Source: Variovorax sp. SG517
GTDB taxonomy: Bacteria; Pseudomonadota; Gammaproteobacteria; Burkholderiales; Burkholderiaceae_C
NCBI RefSeq assembly: GCF_013376045.1
Contig: NZ_JABMJG010000003.1
Coordinates: 186,001-250,000, forward strand
Length of the DNA stretch: 64,000 nt
Direction of reading: 5' to 3'
In this document: positions 44,647 through 54,594 of the stretch, one piece after another
Layout: each line of letters opens with the position of its first letter
How positions within the stretch are numbered: position 1 is the first letter of the stretch
Made by a program: the position numbers and the translations under genes
Notes under the pieces: generated by a model
Databases searched by the model: none
What the model was told of the DNA's origin: nothing
The model's input: the letters and a program-made list of their open reading frames with translations, nothing else

Positions 44647-45513
44647 ATGGCCTCGTTCGACCCCGCCTGGCTGGAAGGCATGTACAACAACCTCGCGCGG
44701 GTCAGGAACCACCCCGCGTATTTCGAGCGCTGGGCGAAGGAATCGGCTGCGGCGCGCGAAGCTCTCCCGGCCCGCATCGACGTGCCTTACGGCCCGGGCG
44801 TGAACGAAACGCTCGACATCTTTCCCGCGCCGGTGCCCGATGCGCCGGTGCTGGTCTTCATCCACGGCGGCTACTGGCGAGCCATGGACAAGAAAGACCA
44901 TTCCTTCATTGCCCCCGCCTTCAACGACCGCGGCATCTGCGTGGTCCAGCCCAACTACGCGCTCTGCCCCGGCACTTCGGAGCAGCCCGTCACTGTACCC
45001 GGCATCCTGCTGCAGATGGTGCGTGCGCTCGAATGGACGTGGCGCCACATCGCTGATCACGGCGGCGACCCGGCACGGATCACCGTCGCGGGCCACTCGG
45101 CGGGTGGACACATGGCGGCGGCGCTGCTGGCCTGCGACTGGAAGGCCGTCGCGCCCGACCTGCCTGAGCGCCTGGTGCGCAACGCGCTGTCGATCTCGGG
45201 CCTCTACGACCTTCGTCCGCTGCAGCGCACGCCGTTCCTCGAGAACACGCTGAAGCTGACCGACGCCGATGTCCTGCGCGCCAGTCCCGCCTTGTGGCCG
45301 GCGCCGAAGCGCGGCCAGCTGTACACGGTGGCCGGCGGCAGCGAGAGCGAAGAATTCATCCGCCACAACGCGATGATCCGCGACGCGTGGGGCCGCAACA
45401 CCGTGCCGGTGTGCGAGGTGCTCCCGGGGCTCAACCATTTCGACGTGGTGGACGCGCTCGCCGATCCGGCGCATTCGCTGCACCGGCACGCGGTGCAGCT
45501 CCTGGAAGCCTGA
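44647..45513 (+). CDS. Alpha/beta hydrolase, arylformamidase-like
   Basis: A protein of 288 residues from the ATG at 44647. It has FIHGGYW for the oxyanion hole and AGHSAGGH for the nucleophile Ser; the acid and His follow near the C terminus (LNHF). This HGGYW type includes kynurenine formamidases and carbamate/ester hydrolases. No tryptophan pathway genes lie beside it, so the substrate is open. It converges on guaC, ten bases apart. Confidence 0.82.
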   Translation: MASFDPAWLEGMYNNLARVRNHPAYFERWAKESAAAREALPARIDVPYGPGVNETLDIFPAPVPDAPVLVFIHGGYWRAMDKKDHSFIAPAFNDRGICVVQPNYALCPGTSEQPVTVPGILLQMVRALEWTWRHIADHGGDPARITVAGHSAGGHMAAALLACDWKAVAPDLPERLVRNALSISGLYDLRPLQRTPFLENTLKLTDADVLRASPALWPAPKRGQLYTVAGGSESEEFIRHNAMIRDAWGRNTVPVCEVLPGLNHFDVVDALADPAHSLHRHAVQLLEA

Positions 45514-45522
45514 GGAGGGCCG

Positions 45523-46500
45523 TTACATCAGCAGGTGCTCGCCGGCGTTGTCGCCGCCGAGTGTCACGTAGTTGACCTTGCGGATGTCCATCAGCGCGCG
45601 GCCACCCGCGTAGCTGATAGAGCTCTGCACGTCCTGCTCCATCTCGATCAGCGTGTCGGCCAGCTTGCCCTTGATGGGTTCGAGGATGCGCTTGCCCTCG
45701 ACGTGCTTGTACTCGCCCTTGTTGAAGTCGCTGGCCGAGCCGTAGTACTCCTTGAAGAGCTTGCCCTCGACCTCGACGGTCTTACCGGGCGACTCCTCGT
45801 GCCCCGCGAACAGCGAGCCGATCATGACCATCGACGCGCCGAATCGCACGCTCTTGGCGATGTCGCCGTGGTCGCGGATGCCTCCGTCGGCAATGATCGG
45901 CTTGGTCGCCACGCGGGCGCACCACTTGAGCGCCGACAGCTGCCAGCCGCCCGTGCCGAAGCCGGTCTTGAGCTTGGTGATGCAGACCTTGCCCGGGCCG
46001 ATGCCGACCTTGGTCGCGTCGGCGCCCCAGTTCTCGAGGTCGATCACCGCCTCGGGCGTGCCGACGTTGCCGGCGATCACGAAGGTCTTCGGCAGCTTCT
46101 GCTTGAGGTAGCCGATCATGTTCTTCACGCTGTCGGCGTGGCCGTGCGCGATGTCGATCGTGACGTACTCGGGCACGAGGCCCTGGGCCACCAGCTGGTC
46201 GATGGTGTCGTAGTCCGCCTTCTTCACGCCCAGCGAGATGGAGGCGAACACGCCCTTGCCCTGCATGTCCTTGACGAACTCGACGTTGTCGAGGTCGAAG
46301 CGGTGCATCACGTAGAAGTAGCCGTTCTGTGCCAGCCACAGGCAGATCGACTCGTCCACCACCGTCTTCATGTTGGCGGGAACCACCGGCAGGCGGAAGC
46401 AGCGCTCGCCCAGCGTGACGCTGGTGTCGCACTCGGAACGGCTCTCCACGCGGCACTTGCGCGGGAGGAGGAGGATGTTGTCGTAGTCGAAAATCTGCAT
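45523..46500 (-). CDS. guaC: GMP reductase
   Basis: A protein of 325 residues from the ATG at 46500 ([20 protein letters not shown]). The active-site Cys is in [11 protein letters not shown], with the phosphate-binding [15 protein letters not shown] and the [12 protein letters not shown] loop. It reduces GMP to IMP with NADPH for purine salvage. It lacks the CBS domains of IMP dehydrogenase, and its length fits GuaC. The leader region to the right holds a repeat and a minus-strand terminator. Confidence 0.93.
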   Translation of the reverse strand: MQIFDYDNILLLPRKCRVESRSECDTSVTLGERCFRLPVVPANMKTVVDESICLWLAQNGYFYVMHRFDLDNVEFVKDMQGKGVFASISLGVKKADYDTIDQLVAQGLVPEYVTIDIAHGHADSVKNMIGYLKQKLPKTFVIAGNVGTPEAVIDLENWGADATKVGIGPGKVCITKLKTGFGTGGWQLSALKWCARVATKPIIADGGIRDHGDIAKSVRFGASMVMIGSLFAGHEESPGKTVEVEGKLFKEYYGSASDFNKGEYKHVEGKRILEPIKGKLADTLIEMEQDVQSSISYAGGRALMDIRKVNYVTLGGDNAGEHLLM

Positions 46501-46522
46501 GACCAGGCTCCAGTAAATATGG

Positions 46523-46604
46523 CCCCCCGGCTTGCCACTGCGTGTGCTTCGCCACCCCCCGAGGGGGAGGCTCGAGCCGCCTTGGGGCGGCCCGGCGGCG
46601 GCCG
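46523..46604 (+). repeat. Dispersed Comamonadaceae-type intergenic repeat, copy 2
   Basis: CCCCCCGGCTTGCCACTGCG leads into TGTGCTTCGC, a CCCCCCGAGGGGG hairpin and a GGGGCGGCCCGGCGGC end. It is related to 33047-33116 (reversed) and 59134-59199. It lies in the guaC leader. Confidence 0.65.
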
Positions 46605-46678
46605 GGATCGTTGAAAGAAACGAATGAGCGCTTGGTCCGGCCGGCTTCTGCAGTACGTTTCGCGAAGGAAACGCCCAC

Positions 46679-46710
46679 AAAAAACCGGGCGCAAGAAACT
46701 TGGGCCCGGT
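46679..46710 (-). terminator. Minus-strand terminator-like hairpin upstream of guaC
   Basis: ACCGGGC-g-CAAG and CTTG-g-GCCCGGT pair with one mismatch and a three-base loop; on the minus strand TTTTTT follows. It lies 180 bases upstream of the guaC start with no gene in front of it, so it may be an attenuator in the guaC leader. Confidence 0.6.
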
Positions 46711-46793
46711 GATTGATTTTACGCGGACTCGCGAAGCCGGGTCTTCCGCTTCTTTATATAACCCGCATACGCCGTGGTTTCTACAATTGGAGG

Positions 46794-49214
46794 ATGTTGT
46801 TTAACGATCCTGCGGCCGACGCCCATCCCCCAGCGCTGCCGCTGCTCCAGAACCTGAACGCGGAGCAGCTTGCCGCGGTCACGTTGCCCGAAGGCAACGC
46901 CCTCATCCTGGCAGGCGCCGGATCCGGCAAGACGCGCGTGCTCACCACCCGCATCGCCTGGCTGCTGCAGACCGGCCAGGTCTCCGCCGGCGGCATCCTC
47001 GCCGTGACCTTCACCAACAAGGCCGCCAAGGAAATGATGACGCGCCTTACGGCGATGCTGCCCGTCAACGTGCGCGGCATGTGGATCGGCACCTTCCACG
47101 GCCTGTGCAACCGCCTGCTGCGCGCGCACTGGAAGCTCGCCAACCTGCCTTCCACCTTCCAGATCCTCGACACGCAGGACCAGCTCTCGGCCATCAAGCG
47201 CCTGATGAAGCAGTTCAACGTCGACGACGAGCGATTCCCCGCCAAGCAGACCCAGTGGTTCATCGCCGGCGCCAAGGAAGACGGCCTGCGCCCCGACGCG
47301 ATCGAGGTGCGCAACGACGACGACCGCAAGAAGGTCGAGCTCTACCGCCTCTACGAAGAGCAGTGCCAGCGCGAAGGCGTGGTCGACTTCGGCGAGCTCA
47401 TGCTGCGCAGCTACGAGCTGCTGCGCGACAACGAACCGGTGCGCGAGCACTACCAGCGGCGCTTCCGCCACATCCTGATCGACGAGTTCCAGGACACCAA
47501 CCGCCTGCAGTACGCGTGGATCAAGATGCTCGCGGGCAACACCGTCGAGGGCCGCTTCGTGCCGGGCCAGCACAACAGCGTGATCGCCGTGGGCGACGAC
47601 GACCAGAGCATCTATGCCTTCCGCGGTGCGCGCGTAGGCAACATGACCGACTTCGTGCGCGAGTTCGACGTGCGCCACCAGATCAAGCTGGAGCAGAACT
47701 ACCGCAGCTACAGCAACATCCTCGATTCCGCCAACGAGCTCATCGGCCACAACAAGAAGCGCCTGGGCAAGAACCTGCGCACCGACCAGGGCCCCGGCGA
47801 GCCCGTGCGCGTGTACGAGGCACCCACCGACCTCGCCGAGGCGCAGTGGATGGTCGAGGAAATGCGCCAGCTCGTGCGCGACGGCTACGAGCGCAAGGAA
47901 ATGGCCGTGCTCTACCGCAGCAATGCGCAGAGCCGGGTGATCGAAACCGCGCTCTTCAATGCCTCGGTGCCGTACCGCGTGTACGGCGGCCTGCGCTTCT
48001 TCGAGCGTGCCGAAATCAAGCACGCGCTGGCCTACCTGCGGCTGCTGGAGAACAAGGACGACGACACCAGCTTCCTGCGTGTCGTCAACTTCCCGCCGCG
48101 CGGCATCGGCGCGCGCACGCTCGAAACCCTGCAGGACGCTGCGCGCGCAGCCAACCGTTCGCTGCACGACGCGGTGAGCGTGGTCGGCGGCAAGGCCGGT
48201 GCCAACCTCACGGGCTTCGTCGCCAAGATCGACGTGCTGCGCGAGCAGACCCAGGGTGCGAGCCTGCGCGAGATCATCGAGCTGGTTCTCGACCACAGCG
48301 GACTCGTCGAGCACTACAGGGCCGACCGCGAAGGCGCCGACCGCATCGAGAACCTGGACGAACTGGTGAACGCGGCCGAGAGCTTCGTCACGCAGGAGGG
48401 CTTCGGCCGCGACGCCGTGGCGCTGCCTGTGGACGAACTGCGCCAGTCGCCCGCGAGCCAGGGCCTGGACCCCAACCGCCCGGTGCTCGACGAGCCGCTC
48501 GCGCCCGACGCCGAGACCGGCGAAACGCTGAGCCCGCTGGCCGCCTTCCTCACGCATGCCGCGCTCGAATCCGGCGACAACCAGGCGCAGGCGGGCCAGG
48601 ACGCGGTGCAGCTCATGACCGTGCACGCCGCCAAGGGCCTGGAGTTCGACTGCGTGTTCATCACGGGCATGGAAGAGGGCCTGTTCCCGCACGAGAACTC
48701 GATGAGCGACTTCGAGAGCCTCGAGGAAGAGCGCCGGCTGATGTACGTGGCGATCACGCGCGCCCGCAAGCGCCTGTACCTGAGCCATTCGCAGACCCGC
48801 ATGCTGCACGGCCAGACCCGCTACAACCTCAAGAGCCGCTTCTTCGACGAGCTACCAGAGGGCGCCCTCAAGTGGCTCACGCCCAAGAACCAGGGCTTCG
48901 CGCCCTCGGCCTTCGGCTATGGCGGCGGCTACGGCAGCACGCGCGGCGGCTCGGGCGGATACGGTGGCGGCTACGGCGGCAGTTCGGGCGGAAGCCGCGA
49001 CAAGGACACCTTCGCCAGCCCGCCCGTGCCGCCGCAGAAGACCGCGCCCTCGCACGGCCTGCGCTCGGGCATGCAGGTGTTCCACAACAAGTTCGGCGAA
49101 GGCACGGTGACCGCACTGGAAGGCACCGGCGACGACGCGCGTGCACAGGTCAAGTTCGCGCGCCACGGCGTGAAGTGGCTGGCGCTGTCGGTGGCCAAGC
49201 TCACGCCGATCTGA
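46794..49214 (+). CDS. uvrD: UvrD/PcrA-family DNA helicase
   Basis: A 3'-5' superfamily 1A helicase of 806 residues used in nucleotide-excision and mismatch repair. GGAGG lies directly before the ATG. Motif I is GAGSGKTR (about 41-48), motif [11 protein letters not shown], motif [16 protein letters not shown], motif IV QNYRS, then [11 protein letters not shown] and [12 protein letters not shown]. At about residues 708-735 there is a Gly/Ser/Tyr-rich stretch ([15 protein letters not shown] and on) before the C-terminal Tudor-like domain ([11 protein letters not shown]). The Gly-rich linker is longer than in E. coli UvrD. Confidence 0.92.
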   Translation: MLFNDPAADAHPPALPLLQNLNAEQLAAVTLPEGNALILAGAGSGKTRVLTTRIAWLLQTGQVSAGGILAVTFTNKAAKEMMTRLTAMLPVNVRGMWIGTFHGLCNRLLRAHWKLANLPSTFQILDTQDQLSAIKRLMKQFNVDDERFPAKQTQWFIAGAKEDGLRPDAIEVRNDDDRKKVELYRLYEEQCQREGVVDFGELMLRSYELLRDNEPVREHYQRRFRHILIDEFQDTNRLQYAWIKMLAGNTVEGRFVPGQHNSVIAVGDDDQSIYAFRGARVGNMTDFVREFDVRHQIKLEQNYRSYSNILDSANELIGHNKKRLGKNLRTDQGPGEPVRVYEAPTDLAEAQWMVEEMRQLVRDGYERKEMAVLYRSNAQSRVIETALFNASVPYRVYGGLRFFERAEIKHALAYLRLLENKDDDTSFLRVVNFPPRGIGARTLETLQDAARAANRSLHDAVSVVGGKAGANLTGFVAKIDVLREQTQGASLREIIELVLDHSGLVEHYRADREGADRIENLDELVNAAESFVTQEGFGRDAVALPVDELRQSPASQGLDPNRPVLDEPLAPDAETGETLSPLAAFLTHAALESGDNQAQAGQDAVQLMTVHAAKGLEFDCVFITGMEEGLFPHENSMSDFESLEEERRLMYVAITRARKRLYLSHSQTRMLHGQTRYNLKSRFFDELPEGALKWLTPKNQGFAPSAFGYGGGYGSTRGGSGGYGGGYGGSSGGSRDKDTFASPPVPPQKTAPSHGLRSGMQVFHNKFGEGTVTALEGTGDDARAQVKFARHGVKWLALSVAKLTPI

Positions 49215-49251
49215 GGCTGCCGGGCGGGAGCGCTGCCGGCCGCGGCGGCGC

Positions 49252-50091
49252 TCAGTCCGGGTTGAAGGTGTCGCGGAAGGTGAACCAGTTCGACGCCTGC
49301 GCCATCGCGGCGAGCGTCATCACCGTGCCGAGCATCAGGATGTTGCCGGCGGTCATTGCGCCGGTGCCCGAGCCCAGCGAGCCCACGCCGATCACGACGG
49401 TGCCGACCAGCGCCGCCGCGAGCAGGCCGAGCAGGAGCACGCCGCACCATGCGAGCCAGTACAGCGCATAGGCGCCGAAATTGCGGAACATCGCGACCAG
49501 GCTGAAGAAGATGCTCTTCACCGGCTCCACGCGATGCCAGTGAACCAGCGCGGGCGCATGCCAGATGGCGGCGATCAGGGGCAGCGTCAGGCACATCTGC
49601 AGCAGGTTGGCCACCTGGAAGCGGCTGCTTTCCATAACTTCCTTGGCGGGAGCCTCGCCGGTGAAGTAGCTGCGCATGAACTGGCCGCCATCGACGACCG
49701 CGGTCACGAACACCGTCAGCAGGCAGTACACCGCCGAGATCACGCCCAGCACCGCCAGCGAGCGCCATTCCGCCCGCATGGCCTGTGCGACCGACAGGAA
49801 CATGAGCGCGCCGGTCGGCTTCCTGGGACCGGGAGTGCCGTCAGCGGCCGCGGCCTTGTCGCTGGCGGAGGCATCGGCCACCGAGGCCGCGACCATGAAG
49901 CCCAGCGTGGAGAAGGGCAGCAGCACGAAGGGAAGAAACCTGCCGATCACCGGCAGCTGAGAGATCGTCGAGATCAGCGCCATGAACAGCATGAACAGCG
50001 ACACGAAGGCCAGCGGCTGCCGCCAGAAGTTCTTGAGCCCGAGGCGGACCCATTCCACGCCGGTTCGCGCCGGCACGAGGTTGAGTTTCAT
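49252..50091 (-). CDS. BPSS1780-family membrane protein
   Basis: A protein of 279 residues with about six hydrophobic segments. The N terminus is MKLNLVPARTGVEWVRLGLK and the next segment LAFVSLFMLFMALISTI. This N-terminal pattern is typical of BPSS1780-family proteins of Burkholderiales, whose function is unknown. A stretch rich in Ala, Asp and Lys with PGPRKPTGAL separates the second and third segments. It is 9 bases downstream of thrB on the same strand, so the two are probably co-transcribed. The 37 bases to uvrD hold a strong GC hairpin. Confidence 0.8.
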   Translation of the reverse strand: MKLNLVPARTGVEWVRLGLKNFWRQPLAFVSLFMLFMALISTISQLPVIGRFLPFVLLPFSTLGFMVAASVADASASDKAAAADGTPGPRKPTGALMFLSVAQAMRAEWRSLAVLGVISAVYCLLTVFVTAVVDGGQFMRSYFTGEAPAKEVMESSRFQVANLLQMCLTLPLIAAIWHAPALVHWHRVEPVKSIFFSLVAMFRNFGAYALYWLAWCGVLLLGLLAAALVGTVVIGVGSLGSGTGAMTAGNILMLGTVMTLAAMAQASNWFTFRDTFNPD

Positions 50092-50100
50092 GTGTGAAGG

Positions 50101-51162
50101 TCAGGCAGCCAGCAGCGGCTCGAGGGCCTGCGCCACGGCATGCGGATGGGTGGCGCGGTCGCGCAGCACGCGCTCGAAGTGCGTGGGGTCATGGGGCTTG
50201 AGCATGCTCGCCTCGCGCGGCAGATGGAAGTCCCAGAGACGGGAGATCCAGAAGCGCAGCGCCGCGGCACGCAGCATCGCGGGCAGCAGCGCGCGTTCGG
50301 CGGCATTCAGCGCGCGCACGGACTCGTAGGCCGACAGCAGCGCGTCGGCGCGCTCGGGGTCATGGCGGCCGGTGGGCAGGTCGATGGCCCAGTCGTTCAG
50401 GCACACGGCCAGGTCGAACAGCCAGGTGTCTGTGCCGGCGAAGTAGAAATCGAACACGCCGGTCAGGCGCGGCGCCGCGCCGGGCTCGCCGTCGGTTGCG
50501 AACATCACGTTGTCGCGGAACATGTCGGCGTGCACCGGACCGCGCGGCAGCGCCGCATAGGCCGACGATTCGGCGACGTGGTTCTGGTAGGCCAACTCGG
50601 CGCGCAGCAGGTTCGCCTGCGATTCCTCGATGTACGGCAGCACCACCGGCACCGTTTCGTTCCACCAGGGCAGCCCGCGCAGGTTCGGCTGGATGCGGGG
50701 GTAGTCGCGCCCCGCGAGGTGCATGCGCGCCAGCATCGATCCCAGCTCGGTGCAGTGCGCCGCGGTTGGAGCCAGTTCGCTGCGGCCAGAGAGCTTCTGC
50801 ACCACCGCCGCCGGCTTGCCGGCCACGAGGTGCAGCAGGTCGCATGAAGCCTCGGCGGGCACCGGCGGTTGCTGGCCCTTGCGGGGCTTGCCGGCAGCTT
50901 CGGCCTCGGGCAGCGCAACAGGCGCGGGCACCGGCAGGCCGGCGTCCGCCAGGTGCTTCATCAGACAAAGGTAGTAAGGCAACTGCTCGGCGCTCAGGCG
51001 CTCGAACAGCGTCAGCACGAACTCGCCGGACTCGGTGGTCGCGAAGTAGTTGGTGTTCTCGATGCCACCCTCGATGCCGCGCAGATCGCGCAGCGGGCCC
51101 AGGCCCAGGCTCTGGACGAGCGCGTCTGCCTCGCCGAAGCCGACTTCGGTAAAAACTGCCAT
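50101..51162 (-). CDS. thrB: Homoserine kinase (ThrB2 type)
   Basis: A protein of 353 residues of the aminoglycoside-phosphotransferase-like homoserine kinase family, not the GHMP type. It makes O-phosphohomoserine for threonine. Marks are the N-terminal GIEGGIENTNYFATT, the catalytic HADMFRDNVMF (Asp and Asn) and the metal Asp in GVFDFYFAGTDTWLFDLAV. Residues 104-126 form a Lys/Pro-rich insert (PEAEAAGKPRKGQQPPVP) longer than in most homologues (usual length about 315-330). Confidence 0.9.
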   Translation of the reverse strand: MAVFTEVGFGEADALVQSLGLGPLRDLRGIEGGIENTNYFATTESGEFVLTLFERLSAEQLPYYLCLMKHLADAGLPVPAPVALPEAEAAGKPRKGQQPPVPAEASCDLLHLVAGKPAAVVQKLSGRSELAPTAAHCTELGSMLARMHLAGRDYPRIQPNLRGLPWWNETVPVVLPYIEESQANLLRAELAYQNHVAESSAYAALPRGPVHADMFRDNVMFATDGEPGAAPRLTGVFDFYFAGTDTWLFDLAVCLNDWAIDLPTGRHDPERADALLSAYESVRALNAAERALLPAMLRAAALRFWISRLWDFHLPREASMLKPHDPTHFERVLRDRATHPHAVAQALEPLLAA

Positions 51163-51223
51163 GGAGGTACTCAGCGCTGCATTGCTGCCGCGATAACCGG
51201 AAGGGAGACTGCCTCCATCACGG

Positions 51224-51595
51224 TCAGAACTTCATCACGTTCCAGACGCGGGGGCCGTTGGCGCCCGTTTCGCTCGAACCCTGGCGGCCCGTGGCGGCAT
51301 CGGCCGGCAGCACTTCGTAGCCCGGCATGTTCGACTTGGGCTTGACGTTGATGCTCTGCGTACGGCCGCCGTAGCGGACTTCGTCGACCGAGGCGCCGCT
51401 GTCCTCGGTGTGGATGTGCTCGACCTTCTGGTTGCGTCGGCCTTCGGCCTTGGCCTGCTCCTGATTTGGGAGCGCTTCGGCCGGAGCCGCCGCCGGGGCG
51501 GGCGCCGCTTGTTGCGCCTGCACGGCGGCAAAGGGGGTTGCGAAGGCCAGCGCCAGCAGGATGCGGCGGGCGACCAGGAGTGTGGAGCTAGGCAT
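51224..51595 (-). CDS. Secreted small protein, DUF2782-like
   Basis: A protein of 123 residues from the ATG at 51595, with a signal peptide (MPSSTLLVARRILLALAFAT, cleavage about after AVQA). A linker rich in Ala, Pro and Gln follows. The C-terminal half (VEHIHTEDSGASVDEVRYGG and NVKPKSNMPGYEVLP) resembles DUF2782 proteins, which often sit beside polA and thrB in beta- and gammaproteobacteria. Function is unknown. It is divergent from polA, 97 bases away. Confidence 0.7.
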   Translation of the reverse strand: MPSSTLLVARRILLALAFATPFAAVQAQQAAPAPAAAPAEALPNQEQAKAEGRRNQKVEHIHTEDSGASVDEVRYGGRTQSINVKPKSNMPGYEVLPADAATGRQGSSETGANGPRVWNVMKF

Positions 51596-51692
51596 GCAGG
51601 CATTGTAGGCGCGCGCCCGGTTCCGGGGCGTCGGTTGGCACCTCGTGGCGTCGTGGTTCCGGGGGCTGTCGCGGGCACGGCAAAATGCCCCG

Positions 51693-54512
51693 ATGACCGA
51701 CAAGAAAACGCTGCTGCTCGTCGATGGCTCGAGCTACCTCTACCGCGCCTTCCACGCCATGCCCGACCTGCGGGCCGTGCCCGGCGACCCGAAGAGCCCG
51801 GCGACCGGCGCCATCCGCGGAATGATCAACATGATGACCGCGCTGCGCCGCGAGGTGCGCGCCGACTACGCAGCCTGCATCTTCGACGCGCCCGGCAAGA
51901 CCTTCCGCGACGACTGGTACCCCGAGTACAAGGCCAACCGCTCGCCCATGCCCGACGACCTGCGCAGCCAGATCGACCCCATCCACGAAGTGGTGAAGCT
52001 GCTCGGCTGGCCCGTGCTCAGCGTGCCCGACGTGGAGGCCGACGACGTCATCGGCACGCTCGCCCGGATCGCCGCCTCGCAGGGCGTCGAGGTCATCGTC
52101 TCCAGCGGCGACAAGGACCTGAGCCAGCTGGTCGACGAGCACATCACCATCATCGACACCATGAACGGCAAGCGGCGCGACGTAGCCGGCGTCACGGCCG
52201 AGTTCGGCGTGCCGCCCAGCCTGATGATCGACTACCAGACGCTGGTGGGCGACTCGGTCGACAACGTGCCCGGCGTGCCGAAGGTCGGCCCTAAGACCGC
52301 TGCCAAGTGGCTGCTCGAATACGGCTCGCTCGACGCCTTGATCGAGCGCGCCGCCGAGGTGAAGGGTGCCGCGGGCGAGAACCTGCGCAACGCCCTCGAG
52401 CAGCTGCCGCTGAGCCGGCGCCTCGTGACCATCCGCACCGACTGCGACCTCGACGGCCACGTCACCGGCCTGCCCTCGCTCGATGGCCTGCCGGTGGGCG
52501 CGCCGCAGACGGCCGAGCTCAAGCCCTTCTACGAGAAGTTCGGCTTCAAGAGCCTGGTCAAGGCGCTCGAGGCGCAGGCCGTGCCGCCCGAACTGATCGA
52601 GGAGAACCTCAAGAAGAAGGCGGCTTCCGGGAAGGTCGATACCGACCAGGGCGGCCTGTTCGACGAGCCCTCCGACATGCAGGCGCTGGAAGCCGCCGCG
52701 CCCGCGAGCAACCTGAAGTACGAGACCATCACGACCTGGGAGCAGTTCGAGGCCTGGCTCGCGAAGCTCGAGGCGGCTGAGCTTGCCGCCATCGACACCG
52801 AGACCACCTCGCTCGACGAGATGGTCGCGCAGATCGTCGGCATCAGCTTCAGCGTGACGCCCGGCGAGGCCGCCTACATTCCGCTCACGCACAACTACCC
52901 CGATGCGCCCGAGCAGCTGCCCATCGACGAGGTGCTGGCGAAGCTCAAGCCCTGGCTGGAGAACGGCGCGAAGAAGAAGCTCGGCCAGCACATCAAGTAC
53001 GACCGGCACGTGTTCGCCAACCACGGCATCGAGGTGCAGGGCTACGCGCACGACACCATGCTGCAGAGCTACGTGCTCGAAGTGCACAAGCCGCACGGCC
53101 TTTCGAGCCTGGCCGAGCGCCACCTGGGCCGCAGCGGCATCTCGTACGAAGACCTGTGCGGCAAGGGCGCGCACCAGATCCCGTTCAGCCAGGTCGACAT
53201 CGCCAAGGCCGCCGAATACTCGTGCGAGGACAGCGACCAGACGCTGGACGTGCACAACACGCTCTGGCCGCGCCTGCAGGCCGACGAGAAGCTGCTCTTC
53301 ATCTACCAGCTCGAGATGGATTCGAGCGAGGCCCTCTACCGCGTGGAGCGCAACGGAGTGCTGATCGACGCGCCCACGCTGGCCGCGCAGAGCCATGAGC
53401 TCGGCAAGCGCATCATGGAGCTGGAGCAGGAGGCCTACGAGATCGCCGGCCAGCCCTTCAACCTCGGCTCGCCCAAGCAGATCGGCGAGATCTTCTTCAC
53501 CAAGCTGGGCCTGCCCGTGGTCAAGAAGACGCCCAGCGGCGCGCCCAGCACCGACGAAGAGGTGCTCGAGAAGCTCGCTGAAGACTATCCGCTGCCGGCC
53601 AAGATCCTCGAGCACCGCAGCCTCTCCAAGCTCAAGGGCACCTATACCGACAAGCTCGGCCAGCTCGCCAACCCGCGCACGGGCCGCGTGCACACGCACT
53701 ATGCGCAGGCGGTGGCAGTCACGGGTCGGCTGTCGAGCAACGACCCGAACCTGCAGAACATCCCGATCCGCACACCCGAGGGCCGGCGCGTGCGCGAGGC
53801 CTTCGTGGCGCCGGCGGGCAGCGTGATCGCCAGCGCCGACTACTCGCAGATCGAGCTGCGCATCATGGCCCACATCAGCGGCGACGAATCGCTGCTGCGC
53901 GCCTTCACCGAAGGCATCGACGTGCACCGCGCGACGGCCGCCGAGGTGTTCGGCTCCACGCCCGACCAGGTGTCGAGCGAGCAGCGCCGCTACGCCAAGG
54001 TCATCAACTTCGGCCTGATTTACGGCATGAGCAGCTTCGGCCTCGCCAAGAACCTGGGCATCGAGAACAAGGCTGCGGCTTCGTACATCGAGCGCTACTT
54101 CGCTCGCTACCCGGGCGTGAAGGCCTACATGGACGAGACCAAGGCGCTGGCGAAGGAGCAAGGCTACGTCGAAACCGTGTTCGGCCGGCGCCTGTACCTG
54201 CCCGAGATCAACTCGCCCAACGGCCCGCGCCGCGGCGGCGCGGAGCGCGCGGCCATCAACGCGCCGATGCAGGGCACCGCGGCCGACCTCATCAAGCTCA
54301 GCATGGTCAAGGTACAGAACGTGCTTGACGAAGAGAAGCGCGCCACCCGGATGATCATGCAGGTGCACGACGAACTGGTGTTCGAGGTGCCCGAGGCCGA
54401 GATCGAATGGGTGCGCACCGAGATCCCGCGCATCATGGCGGGCGTTGCCTCGCTGAAGGTGCCGCTGCTGGCCGAGATCGGCGTCGGTCCCAACTGGGAC
54501 AAGGCGCACTGA
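51693..54512 (+). CDS. polA: DNA polymerase I
   Basis: A protein of 939 residues with three domains. The 5'-3' exonuclease is at about 1-300 (LLVDGSSYLYRAFHA, EADDVIGTLA). The 3'-5' exonuclease starts near residue 365 with AIDTETTSLDEM, keeping the catalytic Asp and Glu. The polymerase follows from about 560, with DPNLQNIPIRTPEGR, motif A DYSQIELRIMAH, the O-helix KVINFGLIYGMS and motif C VHDELVFE. It repairs DNA and removes primers. Length matches E. coli (928). Confidence 0.95.
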   Translation: MTDKKTLLLVDGSSYLYRAFHAMPDLRAVPGDPKSPATGAIRGMINMMTALRREVRADYAACIFDAPGKTFRDDWYPEYKANRSPMPDDLRSQIDPIHEVVKLLGWPVLSVPDVEADDVIGTLARIAASQGVEVIVSSGDKDLSQLVDEHITIIDTMNGKRRDVAGVTAEFGVPPSLMIDYQTLVGDSVDNVPGVPKVGPKTAAKWLLEYGSLDALIERAAEVKGAAGENLRNALEQLPLSRRLVTIRTDCDLDGHVTGLPSLDGLPVGAPQTAELKPFYEKFGFKSLVKALEAQAVPPELIEENLKKKAASGKVDTDQGGLFDEPSDMQALEAAAPASNLKYETITTWEQFEAWLAKLEAAELAAIDTETTSLDEMVAQIVGISFSVTPGEAAYIPLTHNYPDAPEQLPIDEVLAKLKPWLENGAKKKLGQHIKYDRHVFANHGIEVQGYAHDTMLQSYVLEVHKPHGLSSLAERHLGRSGISYEDLCGKGAHQIPFSQVDIAKAAEYSCEDSDQTLDVHNTLWPRLQADEKLLFIYQLEMDSSEALYRVERNGVLIDAPTLAAQSHELGKRIMELEQEAYEIAGQPFNLGSPKQIGEIFFTKLGLPVVKKTPSGAPSTDEEVLEKLAEDYPLPAKILEHRSLSKLKGTYTDKLGQLANPRTGRVHTHYAQAVAVTGRLSSNDPNLQNIPIRTPEGRRVREAFVAPAGSVIASADYSQIELRIMAHISGDESLLRAFTEGIDVHRATAAEVFGSTPDQVSSEQRRYAKVINFGLIYGMSSFGLAKNLGIENKAAASYIERYFARYPGVKAYMDETKALAKEQGYVETVFGRRLYLPEINSPNGPRRGGAERAAINAPMQGTAADLIKLSMVKVQNVLDEEKRATRMIMQVHDELVFEVPEAEIEWVRTEIPRIMAGVASLKVPLLAEIGVGPNWDKAH

Positions 54513-54594
54513 AAGAGAACATCAAGAAGAAGAGAGCAGGGAACGGACAAGGACGAGACAACCAGTCAGCCACACAAGGAAGAAACGCAAGAAC

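Noticed and set aside
46745..46793. Purine riboswitch before guaC
   Set aside because: The conserved purine-riboswitch loops are not visible on the minus strand. Only a terminator-like hairpin is supported.
51588..54509. 973-codon minus-strand frame over polA
   Set aside because: It is a shadow of polA. The polA domains and motifs are intact on the plus strand.
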